Shown here piece by piece: positions 1 to 11,535 of a stretch of DNA of 64,000 nt. Origin of the DNA: Cyclospora cayetanensis. Its lineage: Eukaryota; Apicomplexa; Conoidasida; Eucoccidiorida; Eimeriidae. Location of the stretch: NCBI RefSeq assembly GCF_002999335.1, contig NW_020312083.1, positions 43,442 through 107,441 of the forward strand, written 5' to 3'. How positions within the stretch are numbered: position 1 is the stretch's first letter; the number at the start of each line of letters is the position of its first letter. Below the pieces are notes generated by a model. That model saw only the letters and a program-made list of their open reading frames with translations, ran no database searches and was not told the origin of the DNA. The translations under genes were made by a program, and so were the position numbers.

Positions 1-805
1 AAGATCCCCTCTCACAGCTCTTGGACAGAGCTGTCGAGCCTGCCAGTAAGACAGCCACAGATAGACACAGCTGGGCAGCAAGGCAGATAGCCGGGAAGCT
101 GGTGCTTTGGAGCGTTGGCAGCGCACAAGCAACGGGTCAGACGGGCCCTTGCCGACTAGGGGAAAAAACACAGAAAAATCCGTTCGCGGAGACACAGGCA
201 CAGGAAGATAGACACAGTAGAAGGCTTACAAAGAGAAGGAACGAGACAGGTAGATACGTATCTATGTATCCATACATATTTACTTACATGTATTTGTACA
301 GGTGTATCTCTACAGATGAACGGGTAAATGGAAAGCTCGGGTGTATCCTGAGCACGACACACACAGAGACAGACAGAACACGCTTGCAGTTTTTTAGTGG
401 ATCATTTGGTTTGCTGCTGCAGGTCAAGAGCAAAAGCCTCAGACGACCCAAGATCTGCAGCCGCAGCTACGATTGAAGCTCAGCGATATGAGGGCTCAGT
501 CGGTGATGGTCTCTTTTACGTGCTGCATCTGTCGCCGCGTAGGGACCGCCTTCTGCGAAGGCCGCCTCACCTTTCGCATGCTTCAGGAGGCGCTTGGCGC
601 AGAAGAAACTGCAGATGATGCCGTTGCGCAGAGTACAGCGCACGCGAAGATCGCCACGAGTATCCCATCCTCGAACGTCTATGTAAACTTCTGTACCTTG
701 ACACCCCTTCTGAACCGATGGCCGTTTCCGAAACCCGAAGCCAAGTGCCTCCTGCTCTTTGTTTTTTTCGCAATGACACGAGGCTGCGCTGACGCCTTCC
801 TTCAG

Positions 806-1246
806 GCCTTCCCTGTACGCATGCATCGGGGTCCCCAAGATGACTTCAGGCTAGCAGGAGCTTTCTGCATCAACGACCTCAACCCCGCCACTTCCTATCG
901 CTTCACCCTTCAGGCGCAGCTGCAGCAGCCGTCAGAGGAGGCACAGGCGCATGCGGAAGAGCAGCAGCAGCGAGTCGCCAACCCCTCGGCAGCGGGAAAG
1001 TCTGTCCTCCGCCCCTCCAGCAAGCAAGAACAGGCCGGAGGCTCGACGCCAACGGCATCAACAACGCTAGGATCGGTAGAATACGAGCAGCGGAAACGTG
1101 TAGACTTGTGGTCCCCTAGGGCCTGCCAGATCTTCGCCCAAGGCCTCGATCTGCCGCCTTTAAGCCCAGCATTTGAGGCTTGGGGAGTGCGAGGATCCGA
1201 GCTGCTTCAGATAGGAGCCTCCGAACTCTCCACATTTGGAATACCC
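806..1246 (+). CDS. Internal exon with fibronectin-III-like and SAM-like segments
   Basis: Open exon of 147 codons bounded by a pyrimidine-rich acceptor (ends 805) and a GT donor at 1247, phase 0 at both ends. Its first third contains INDLNPATSYRFTL, which resembles the conserved end of a fibronectin type III domain. A Gln/Ala/Ser-rich linker follows, and the last 45 residues (from WSPRACQIFAQGLDL to LSTFGIP) have the Trp, Leu and Gly spacing of a SAM domain up to its fourth helix; the fifth helix would lie in a later exon. The frame stays open from 473 to 1408, but the ends look non-coding and run into a T-tract. Flanking exons, start and stop were not found. Both domain calls are pattern recognition only, and this may be part of a larger scaffold protein that begins before the window. 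Confidence 0.45.
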
Positions 1247-1249
1247 GTG

Positions 1250-2850
1250 AATCCTACACCCCAGCCCTTCATGGCGAAATCCCTAACTAAATGCCTAGTC
1301 CCTGCCAAGATGTGTGTGTGTGTGTTTTTTTTTTTTTTAGAGTCCTTACGTTTGAGTGACCCCGCAGCGTCTGAGGCATACTTACATGCATGCACGTGTG
1401 AATTGTGAGCTCCGTTCGGAGCCTCGGCAGCCAGGCTCTTCAGGGCGTGTCGTGTAGGCGTGTGGCGTGGCGTGTTTCCGCAGGAGGCCGTATTCCATCG
1501 TCGCTTTTTTAAGGCCCGCGAAGCTCTTTTCTCGCGCGATTAAGCGCAGTCGCAGTGAAAGCAGCGAGGCGACTGGCAGGCTTTCGCCGCATTGCCTTTT
1601 GAAAGCTACTGAACGAGGCAAGCTTCTTCTATGGAGCTGCTGACTGGCTCGTGGGTGATACGGCCCTAGGTATCGCATCGTCCCTGTTCCTAGTAACGCT
1701 TGGCCAGAACCGTAGGCCTCGCTAATCCACCAGGCATTCACGATATGCAGCCAGGACGGCAGTGTCGATACACGCGAAAGATGCTGCACTCTCTTCTGCT
1801 ACGATTTGGAGCTCTTGGAACAAGTGCTTGGTGCGGGTTTAGGGTTCAAGGGCAAAGAACTCTGCAGAGTGCAGTCCTTCCTAGATCCCTTTTTATTCTC
1901 TCAGGCCGAGTTCCTCGAGGCCAAATATCGAAAGCCCATTCTGCTTATTGACGGGGCGGTAATGCCCTTTAGAGTGTGCAAGTGGGCACGGAACGGCTAC
2001 TAGGCAAGCTGGTCCGTTAGTGGAGGGGTCGCTGCAGAGTTTACGGCGAGAGGTGCAGAGCTGTCAAGTTGCAGAGGAGACCGTTAGTCATTCTGCCCCG
2101 GAATCGCACGCGGGTGAATTAAGCTCCGCACTTCAGCACTCAAGCTCACGTCCCTAAAGCTAAAGCGACGGCTGTAGCGCTCGGGATGCACAGAGGTTAC
2201 TTGAGGGGGTCCAGAGTTGCTGCGCAACATAGCTCTCCGCAACCGCAAAAGACAGAGAAGCTCGTGACTTTTGACTTAGAGTGTGAAGGTCGAGATTTCT
2301 CGGGGTAGCTGCAGGGCCCCCCTTCAAAGACCTCTGCCGCAGCACGGAGGGGGCCCCCCGGAGAGGGCCCCCTCAGATGGCACAAGGAGTGGAGTTGGGG
2401 AATACGGCTTCTGAACGGGGGGTCGTTCTTGCTTGCTGTGTATTTTCTCGCGCTTTTAGTTTTATTTGTCGTCTTCGTGCTCGATGCTGTGGGCACGGCC
2501 GTCGCGAACTTCTCACTGATGCGCCCAAGGGCATACAGCCCCCCTTTTGCCGGAGTCATTCGCATCCTAACCACGACAGCAGAAGAGGCCTCTGGTTCCC
2601 CCTCCCCCTCCCCTGCAAGTATTAAGCGTAGAGCTGCAGTTGGAGCTGCGCCTTCAGGGCGCTCTGCGGCATCCGTGCGTCCAGGGGAACGCGTAGGAGC
2701 CTGAGATTTCGGGGAAGCCGCGGTGTATCTCCACCGAGCAAGGCTTTTCGCGTCTTCCGTCTGCGTTTTGGACCGCTGTGCAAGGGCTCGTGAGCGTGCC
2801 CTCTTGCCTACCAGCGGGAACTTTCGGGGTGTTACCGTTTAGGGGTCCCA
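1250..2850. other. No firm gene; possible exons only
   Basis: A 65-codon frame at 1806-2003 (+) includes acceptor-like sites and a plausible coding stretch around EFLEAKYRKPILLIDG. A 91-codon frame at 2429-2704 (+) begins with a hydrophobic signal-like segment, MLAVYFLALLVLFVVFVLD. Neither connects clearly to the upstream SAM-like exon or the downstream phosphatase. A TTTAGGG-like heptamer occurs near 1838. I see no other feature here. Confidence 0.2.
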
Positions 2851-2854
2851 CGCG

Positions 2855-4548
2855 ATGAGCATCACCAAGCGGATTGCCGCTACCTCGCCGTCTTCAGTGA
2901 GCGGTGCGTCCAGCGGCGGGGGGCACCTGCAGCGTCGCGATCGGGCCGACACTGCATGCAGTTGGTTGCTTTGAGAGGGCTAGAGGGGCACGTTTGGAGA
3001 TGTAGGGGCCTTTGCTGCGTTTCGTGCAGACGCTGGAGGCAAGCGCCGCTGCATCGATGGAGGCACCACCCGCATTTCGTTCCGTAAATCCCGAGCTTCC
3101 CTCCCTTTTCGTCCTCCCTGCTGCCCTGCTCCTTTCCCACAAGCCCCTCCTCTCCATACCCCTCCTTAAACCTGTCCCCCTATCCCCCATGCGTGAACAC
3201 TGCAGACACACAAGAGCCTTGCCAGTATTCCCCAGAACTGCTGATCCAAGGAACCGAACAGTCTAGGGGTCTTGTGCGGTCTGTGCGACTCAGCGGGGTT
3301 CTATGTGGATGCCGCCGTCTACGGTGACAAGGGTGTGAGGCGCCAGATGGAAGATGAGCGTCTCGTGCTGCCCTCTTTGGCCACTCTTGAGCCCTCCTTG
3401 AAGCCCCAAAGGGATTTCGCGTAAGCTCTCTGGCTTCCCCGTGGCGTCTGCCTCGCTTCTAGCTTCTTTCCCGTCATTCCCAGCAGCCGAACCGCTGCAC
3501 TCGCCAGAAACACCCCTTTCCCCCGGTGCCTTTACCGCGCGCAGGCCCTCTGCCTGCCTCGTACTGCTTAGAGCGCTGTGTGTGCTGCGCCTTCTGCGCC
3601 AGCGTTTTTGCGATTCTGGATGGTCATGGCGGTCGCCAGTCGGCTTCCTTCGTGAAAGCCACGCTGCCTCTGGAGATCGCAACGCAGCTCAAGCTGTATG
3701 CGGAGCAGCAGCACCAGAAAGCGGAGCAGGAAGATCCCTCACGGCAGCAAAAGCAGCAGCAGCAGCTGCAGACGATCAAGGGCGAGGTCGATGCAGCAGT
3801 GGTCAAGGGTAGCAGCACTCGCGACAAGAGCAATGAACTTTCGACGGGAGGGGTCTCAGATCATGAGATGAAGCACGTAAGTTTTTCCTTCCTGGCGCGA
3901 TGCAGGCTGCCAGCTGGTGAAGGGCTGGGAAGGCTCTTGCAGAACGGGAGCTGGCGGGGGTTGAGAACGGGCGCGCTATGCTCTGCATTGCGTCTTGCGA
4001 AATGCGGCTGCTCGTGGCGCTGCTCCAGGTGCTGTACGCCGCATTTCGCAAGATCGACTCCCGCATCGCCACAGAAATCCCTGCCTGCAGAGGTATGTAC
4101 ACCCCAGAGGGCTCCGCGTTTCGCTGCGGAGTCTGCGGCGTCCTCGGTATGTGCGCTGACTTCGTTCTAGAGGCTTTGGAGTTCAAACTCTACGAAGGCT
4201 CGTTTTGCGGCTTGGCCATGCATGCAGATGGCTGCACAGCGGTATTTCTGCTGATGTTGGCGCGTCAAGCCTTTATTGCGGGCCTGGGAGACAGCGCGGC
4301 TTATCTAGCCAGAAAGCACGAGACAGGCTATCATGGTGCGATTCACTGCTTAAGCCTTACGCTTGCGACTTTCAGCAAGAAAAGAGAGCTGCTTGCCAGC
4401 TCCCGACAAGGCCTCTCTCCCCATGCGACGCTTCCCAAGGGCCTACGGCCTCAAGTGTCAGGTGTCTGTGCATGCGAGTGCACACATGTAGGTGTCTCTG
4501 TGTACATGGTGTGTATTTGTGCGTGTATATGCTGTGTAGGTGTGTGTT

Positions 4549-4599
<51 letters not shown>

Positions 4600-6487
4600 G
4601 TGTGTGTGTGTGCTTGTATGTATATTTGTACATGGTGTGTGTGTGTGTGTGTGCTTGTATGTATATTTGTACATGATGTCTGTGTATGTGTGTGTGCTTG
4701 TATGTATATGTGTTCATGGTGTCTGTGTGTCTGTGTGTGTGTGCTTGTATGTATATTTGTACATGATGTCTGTGTGTCTGTGTGTGCTTGTATGTATATG
4801 TGTACATGGTGTCTGTGTGTCTGTGTGTGTATCCTTGTATGTATATGTGTACATGGTGTCTGTGTCTGTGTGTGTGTTTTTGTATGGGGCTTGCAGCGAT
4901 TCCGCTGACTGAGACGCACCGACCCTATCTGCTGGCTGAAAAGGAACGCATTCTGAGGATGGGCGGCTCGATTGAGGGAGGCCGCGTCAATGGACAGTTG
5001 GAGCTCACACGATCGTTTGGAGATATACCGTGAGCTGCTTTCACATGCGAAAAGACAGGCTGTGCAGGCAGGAGGCCGTAAACTTTGCGTCTCCTGCATG
5101 CGGCTGCTGGGTCCAGGCAGGAGCCACACGAGCTGTTCTCTCTGTCAGCCTTTGTGACTGCCTCCTGCCTCAAAGAAGCTTTGCGCTGCCTTGCTGCTCA
5201 CGTTTCTACTCGTTTGTTTGTTTGTTTCTCTTTTGACTCTTCGCATTCTCTTTTCGAACTTTCGAGAGGCATCCACAATTGCCAATACCCTTAGGAGGCT
5301 CACTCTTTCTCCGCAGCTTCCACGCCACGCGTCCGTCTATGTAGATGCTGCTCGCTCGCATTTTCTTGTTGCCTCCTATCGTTTCTTCTAGCGCTCAGTC
5401 CAGATACTCGCCACTGCGTGTGTGCATGGATACTGTCGCGCTCTTATATAGGGGTTTTCGCACCTCTCTTTTTGGGAAAAAATTTCTCTGAAGCTGTGAT
5501 CAGATCTGCTGCTTTCGGCTTGTGTTGCTGCTGGGGCGATTATGCTTCAGGCTCAAGCGCTACGGTGTCTCTTGTGTTCCCACAATCCGCAAGACTTCTC
5601 TGTGCCCTTCGCAAGATGAGTTTCTGCTGGTCGCGTGTGACGGCTTTTGGGGGGCCTGGGGTGCATCTGAAGCCATCAATAAAACGGCAGAGTTCATTCA
5701 AAAGGCAAGTCATTCATCGCAGCTGCATTCTCTTGCGATCAGTCCTGCCCTTGCTACTGCTGCCTTTCGCGATGAAGTGATGCATTTGCGGGGGTTCAGG
5801 GTTGGTGCCGCTCATTAGGACGATGGCATTGTTGCCTGTCTGCAGCGAAAAGCGGCAAACGCGGCCTGGTTCAATGCGTCATTTTTTGTAATCCTTGGGT
5901 AGGGGAGAAAGGGAGGGCCTTGTCGGTGTCTGCTACTTCCACTTTGTCTCTTGGGAACAGCCTTTTTTGCTGATTCTGCCGCTTCTGCTGCCGGGTGCGC
6001 CTTCAGGAGAAACGGTCTGCAAAGGTGAACTCGAGGCCTTTTGACCCCTCGGCAGTTTGCCGCCAACTTGTGAGCCTTAGAGGATGCTGCTGGTTTCGTA
6101 ATTACTGCTGACGCTTTTGCCCTAATGCTACTGCTTGGGCCAGACTCCCCTCAAGGAGGGGGCGTCAGCAGGTACATCTAGTGTTTTGCAGATGAAGGTG
6201 TTCATGAGACGTAGCAGCTAGAGGGGTCGTTTTTGCTCCGAAAGACTTGCCCTGCTTCCCCTTGCGGCTGTGTGTGTGGCGTAGGTGGATTACGTTTTAG
6301 TCGACCGAAAGGCACAGGTACATGTTTGCTGGCGTTGCAGCTCCTGTTGTTGCTGCCGTTGTGTCTGCGTGATGTTGCATTTGAAAATTGCCTGCCTCTA
6401 GAACGTGTGGCGTTTGCGCAGGACAATGTGAGCGTGCTGCTTATTCTAATAAATGAGGGAGAGGCTCCGGCGAAGAGTGAGGCCTGA
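2855..6487 (+). CDS. PP2C-type (PPM family) Ser/Thr protein phosphatase
   Basis: Metal-dependent Ser/Thr phosphatase. Exons: 2855-2896 (tentative), 3251-3420, 3603-3876, 4029-4092, 4228-4335, 4897-5029, 5551-5704, 6341-6487. Phases agree throughout and give about 363 residues. PP2C motifs occur in order: GVRRQMEDERLVLPSL, FAILDGHGGR, DGCTAVFLL, GLGDSAAYLARK, ETHRP, a Glu-Arg-Ile-Gly-Gly segment with RVNGQLELTRSFGDIP, DEFLLVACDGFW and AQDNVSVLLILI. The metal-binding Asp residues of MED, DGHGG, CDG and DN are present. The usual second Asp of DGxWD is Gly (DGFWG). An insert rich in Gln and charged residues follows the DGHGG exon. The intron after 5704 appears to start with GC rather than GT. The intron at 4336-4896 holds a TG minisatellite. 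The first exon, with ATG at 2855, rests only on phase agreement. No signal peptide or membrane segment is visible. Substrate unknown. Confidence 0.92.
4535..4885. repeat. (TG)n microsatellite plus TG-rich minisatellite in PP2C intron
   Basis: A pure TG run (about 4545-4612) leads into about five imperfect copies of a 45-60 base unit containing CTTGTATGTATATTTGTACA and GGTGTCTGTGTGTC. It lies inside the PP2C intron 4336-4896. The long Cys/Val and Thr/His frames across it are repeat artefacts. Confidence 0.95.
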
Positions 6488-6540
6488 TATCACTTGAATC
6501 CGTCTGCTGCCCGTGTGCCCCGATCCTCTCATGGCGGTGC

Positions 6541-7000
6541 ATGCGAATGCCAGAGAAGGCAGCTACCGCAGTTGCTGGTGCTGCTGCGGAGGCAGCTGTA
6601 GCTGCAGTTCACTGTGCTGGCTGGCACAAGCAAGTGCGGAAAGGTGCAGCGACTCTAGCTTGTAGGCAGTCTCTCCCTCTGCCACAGTTCCATCCATGTC
6701 GAACAGTGGCAAGGGGTAAGTTTTCTGCCTGCCATGAGGGCTAGTGTTGTTACTGCCTTGGGTATTGCTACACTGTTAGTGGCGTTGCGAGCGTGGCAAC
6801 TTTCAGCCGTTGCTGCTGTCAGTTTTGCTAGCTACTTCAGTTTACACTGGCAGTTCTGCTCGGCAGCGCCATCGCAGTGGCCCCTAGTGCTGCTTTTGCC
6901 GTCGCTGCCGCTACTGCTGCACTTCTAGCGGCTGCGCAAGAGCTGCCCGAACGAGTATCACTTTTAATACCTCGAAGTTTGTCGGGGAAACGTGAACCTC
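6541..7000 (+). CDS. Possible small Ala-rich hydrophobic protein (uncertain)
   Basis: Starts 54 bases after the PP2C stop. A frame at 6541-6715 begins MRMPEKAATAVAGAAAEAA, is Ala-rich, and ends at a good GTAAG donor at 6716. Downstream, 6734-6930 has two overlapping frames that both encode hydrophobic, transmembrane-like segments (for example SAAFAVAAATAALLAAAQEL). I could not choose an exon chain that keeps frame. It may instead be the PP2C 3' UTR and the far end of the convergent secreted-protein gene. No family recognised. Confidence 0.22.
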
Positions 7001-7090
7001 TTGCTTTACCTGCTTATTGCGCAGTGCGCCCCACATATTTTAACACTCTTCCTTTTGCCTCTCATTTGCAACTACTACGGTACACAGAGC

Positions 7091-8821
7091 CTAGGGATAG
7101 TAGATGTATGGGTAGGTGGTGAAGGGAGGGGTGGCCGCTTGCTCCTCTGCACTTGGACTCAATACTGGCGTTACGTCCGTTGAAATGCCATAGGCTGCTG
7201 CCTTGCTGCCAATGGCTGTTATCTTGACCTGCTGGATGTTAGCCATCACTAGCCATTTCTTCAAGACTTTCTCTCGCTCAATCATCGTCCAGGTAGGCCC
7301 TTGACGCTGTGCAGCCTCTTCCACGGCTGCCAGCTCTGCTGTCACTGCTGCATTTTCTTCCGCAAACTCTTCTCCAAGCTCCTCTAGCTCTTTGAGCATA
7401 GTGGCAGCAGCCTGAGGAGCCCTAAAGGACCCTCGGGAGCCGGAAACAATTGCCGCCTTCAGAGTTTCGTACAGTGACTTGTAGGCATTCTCGATACGGT
7501 TCAGGGTGTCCAGTACGATGGTAGAAAGCTGGGAAGCGTGGTCGTCTGCAGGAGTCGCTTCTGTTGAAGCCTCAGGTTCTGCTACTACTAGAAGCGCTCC
7601 GTGTGCCTCCGGTTCGGCTTGCTGGGGGGAAGCCGCCACTGCTTGCACACCCTCCTGCACATTTTCTGTCCCGACTTCTGGTACAGCTTCCTGCACGGTT
7701 TCTTCCACAGCTTCTGGCACGGTTTCTTCCACAGCTTCTGGCACAGTTTCTGGTACAGCTTCTGGCGCAGTTTCTGGTACAGCTTCTTGCACGGTTTCTT
7801 GCCCAGCTTCTGCCTCCGATGTGATTCCAACCTCAGGCTCAGAAACCTCATCTTCCTGTCTTTCCACTGTTTCGGCCATCTCCTGCTGCACCTGTGTCGC
7901 TTCTTCTCGGGTCGGCGTTGCCGCCTCCTCCGCAATTTCCGACCGTTGCTCCTCCTGTTGTTCCTTCTGCGGAGTATCCGATGTTACTTCCTGGTCAGCC
8001 TTTGCAACCTCCGAGGATGGGCTTTCGGTAGTGACGGGGGTCAAGCCTTCCTTCTGCGGCTGTTGCTCCTCTTGGTTCAGCAGCTGTGCCTTTTCCTGCA
8101 AAACCTTAGTGTACACGGCCTCAAGGAGTGCATGCATTTCTTCCAGAATGGCGCCAATTTGGGGGATAGAGATAGGCGCTAGCTGACCTGCCTTCTGCTG
8201 GCTCTGCGTCCCCCCTGTCACAGGCAGAGGGACGGGGATTCCGGCTATGAGATTCTTCAACCAATCGAAAAATGAGGTCCAGATTTCATTAGCGTCTTTC
8301 AGGTCGGACTGAGTTGACTGTTTGGCGCGTTGGAAGCGGCGTTCCGCGGCTTCGGCTGTTGCCTTCCACAGCTCAACTAACTCTTCGTAAGACGCCTTGA
8401 GGTTGTCTTTTTGAGTCTCGTGCCAGACACGGATCTCCTCCTGGAAGGCCTGCAGTTTCTGCACAAAGTCGGTCGGCTTTTGCAAACCCAATGAACTGCC
8501 TCCAGACTCTTCCTCAGGCTTCAAGACAGCCTCAGCGGGAGGATTTTGGTCAATTAATGTCGGTTCTTCACCGAGCGCAACGCCTGCATACAACAACCAA
8601 ACCCTACATTGAACACTTGATTCGCGGGCCCAACGAGAGAAAACCAAAGGCTCTTTTGAGTTAATATGTTCTGCATTCGGTACAAGGAACAGAATCATCT
8701 GCAGTTACATGTGGATTTGCTCTCGCTGCCCGGGGAAAAGTCAGCGGGCAGCAAAGCTGGTCTGGGAGTACTGAGTACCTGCAAGCAGCGCTGCCACGAA
8801 GGATGCGAGCTTCCAAGTCAT
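7091..8821 (-). CDS. Secreted Glu-rich octapeptide-repeat protein
   Basis: Two exons on the minus strand: 8779-8821 (ATG at 8821) and 7091-8583. The splice (GTACTC donor, TATGCAG acceptor) restores frame and completes a signal peptide, MTWKLASFVAALLAGVALG, split by the intron; the mature part begins near EEPTLIDQ. About 511 residues in all. A helical N-terminal half (FVQKLQAFQEEIRVWHETQK and following) contains a Trp/Phe patch, SFFDWLKNLIAGIPVPLP. The middle is Glu-rich, with diverged repeats of about eight residues based on ETVPEAVE (about 7680-7810). A second helical part precedes a Tyr-rich tail, YPYIYYP. No transmembrane segment follows the signal, so export to the secretory path or an apical organelle is inferred. 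I do not recognise the family. The 43-base signal exon is easily missed by gene callers. Confidence 0.75.
7680..7810 (-). repeat. 24-base coding repeats in the secreted protein
   Basis: Imperfect 24-base units (on the plus strand around CTTCTGGCACGGTTTCTTCC) encode the octapeptide ETVPEAVE and variants such as ETVQEAVP, about five copies. They lie wholly inside exon 2 and keep frame. Confidence 0.8.
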
Positions 8822-9944
8822 TTTGCAAAGGATTCCTAGATCGTCCTTACGTAGTAGACCATAAACATAGAACCCGAGGCTCCTGAGATTAGGCTCGTTG
8901 CTAAAGAAACTGGCTGTCGAAAGAAAGTAGAAGAGAGAGGCGTTGAGTATCAAAGTCAGTGGGTTGCCTTCGCAACTGCCGAAGACCTGAGGCGCGATGA
9001 AAATTCGCAGCCTTCCATCCGAGAGAAATACCTGCTACACAATTTTGGTTATGGTGAACACCACCCCTTGGGCGTTAGAGGTAGCATCCTCCGCAGCCTG
9101 CATCTCAGCCTACGCGAAGCGTTGATCTATCCGCACGCGACACACGACGCCGGCAGGAACGCCTTGCTCGATCAAGCTTCTCTGCGCTAGCTTCATTGAA
9201 ATATTTTTTACATACTTGAAAAATTAGAAATAAACGCAGGATAACGCCCCCAAATTACATGACACACGGAGTTCCATGGTTAAAATGAATCGAATTGCGC
9301 TACGCTTTCATGGGCATTGCAGGCACCTCGAGGATCGTCGGTATTAAATCTCATCTTGCCCAATCATAAGAAGACCAGTTTTTGTAGAGTCTCAAAGTAC
9401 ACTTTCTCAGTAGCATTTCCAGCAAAGCTCGGCAGTGTAATGTGAATTAGCCAACCTCTAGCGCACTTGACATAATCGCCATTCCTTGTTCAAGTGTGCA
9501 GCAGAGTGAATATAACCTATTAGGAAGGTGCAAGCCCCCAAAACAATGTGCACAAGTGTCTAGTTGATTGGTAACTGCCGCCAAGAGAGACGCCAATCAA
9601 TAAGATAGAAGGTGTTTAGTGCACCGAGAATCTATTACATCCCTTCAGCAGTGGATCGCCATATATGGTGCGCTCAGTGATATAATGCCGGACCTGCAAA
9701 ACACAGCTCGTGAGAGAAGACACTTTCTGTGGTGGTTTTTGTACGGCTGTGTGAGGCCTTCACACTTAAAAACGGCTCAGTGCGTGCAGGAAACCTCATT
9801 TACCGCTCCAACTGAGATCACTGCACAAGGACACTTACTTCCTTGAATAGACTGTTCAGAACTGTTTTCCAAAGAGCTATCGCATTCCGTGCCAATGACG
9901 GCTCCAATATGTGGGGAGAGGGGCGGCTACGACGGGCGTATCTG

Positions 9945-10020
9945 CACCCTTTGGGCACCCCAGGCATTTAGAACTAGTTGCACAGAGCATAAAACTCACA
10001 CGCACGTACCAACGCGTCTT
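9945..10020 (-). repeat. Dispersed element, copy A
   Basis: Minus strand carries TACGTGCGTGTG, then about 17 bases, then TGCAACTAGTTCTAAATGCC. This matches the 48.3 kb copy at both ends with the same spacing. Confidence 0.5.
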
Positions 10021-11344
10021 ATTGTATTGACCTGACTTTACGTTGCACTGCAGCTTTTTCACAACAATAGTTGCATCCAGCTAGAAATTAGAATCGAATT
10101 CTCTAATCGGTATGATGTTTAGTAACCATATTTTTTGCCATGAGGGCTGCTGCAGACTGTGTATTCGAGCCCGAACCTTTGGCCGTTCGAAGTGGCCGGC
10201 TTTCCTAGCTGTTCAAGAAGGTGGGCAGACGATGCAGTGCGCGTCCAGGTGGCTAGGACCATTTGCCATCTCCTCACAAATATATGCTTGACAGTACGCT
10301 GTCGACTTCCCTAAAAGATGGAGTTGCACAGAACTATTAATGTTGGCTTCTCAGAGAAGTTTCAAAAATCCCTTAATTATTCGCAAACTTTGCTGCGCGG
10401 GCAAAAGTCCTGGGTGTAGACGGATGATCAAGAGAGCTGTAGAGGTGCTGGATGTTAGGACGCTTCAGCGCCGAGGACACACTAGACGGGAGTTCCTAGT
10501 GAGTTAAGGTGTTGAACGTCTGCCTCACTAGTTACGTGAGGAGCAGTAGCAAGCTTTGCTGCAAACGAGAAAATTCGCTGCTCCGTTTGGTTAAAAACGC
10601 TAGTTGCCATAAATACCCCGCTTGTTCCTTTAGTTGGCCTTCCCCGGGGTATGCTCTGCCCAATTGACCAAACTCCATACACGCTTATTGCTTGTAACAT
10701 CCCCGGTTTGTATCTTTGTTTCCCGCTACATTCGGTTTTATGACGGGGTGCTCTCAACTATGCAGTCTCCACAGTCATCCTTTATGCCTCTTTGGGGCCT
10801 AAAATCACACGTTGCTACACGCATCGACTGTTTTCCATGCAAAGACTGTTCTGTAAGGCCCGAGAGCACTGCTGAGCCTAAGTACATTCTAATCTATATC
10901 CTTTTACACCAAGCTTTTTCGTAGCCGGAAGGTCAGAGTTCAACCGTCCGATGACACCGAGGCAAAAGAAGCATCGTGGATCTTGTTGGCTTGGTCGCTT
11001 GTTCGTTGGCCGCTAGTGTGTGTATTCTTCTCTGCGTCGACTGTATTTCAGTGGTAGGCGTACACATTTGCTGATAGGCTTTCCTGCCCGCCGGTGGAGT
11101 GGCGTCAGGAACAGCTCTTCGGACTTCCTGCAAGCAGATGGTCTCTCCATGCAAGTTCGGGACAAGGCGGGTTAATTTCGATAAATTCTATTTGGGAATG
11201 CGGGGGGAACTGTAGCGGGATCAGTTGAACTTATACGCTCTCTACTGCACTAGTCATATTTATAAAGTACTAGGAAGTCGAGAAACTCGTTTGTCATGCT
11301 TATCTTCTATAGTGCAAAGTACTGTTAGTTTGATAGAAGAAGAA

Positions 11345-11535
11345 GCAAAATTGTGCGTCTGCGCTATGTCATGCGTAACTCGCTGTGAATACTCGGTGTG
11401 CTTGAAAGGTGCAGTTGGGCGCCTCCTTGGTGTTGGTCTCCTTGTATGTCAAAAACTATGAAGGGCTCCTGCAGGAAAATGCAAAAGTTATTTTTGAGGA
11501 ACACTCGGTAAATTTCTGTCAAGTTACTACTGAGT
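11345..11535 (+). repeat. Dispersed element, copy E
   Basis: Core TGCGTCTGCGCTATGTCATG then CTCGCTGTGAATACTCGGTG. After it come a GTCAAAAACTATG segment and an AATGCAAAAGTTATTTTTGA segment, both also found in order after the core of copy C. Confidence 0.5.

Noticed and set aside
4372..5129. Long Cys/Val (+) and Thr/His (-) frames across 4.4-5.1 kb
   Set aside because: Produced by the TG minisatellite inside the PP2C intron; no stops arise because the repeat has none in those frames.
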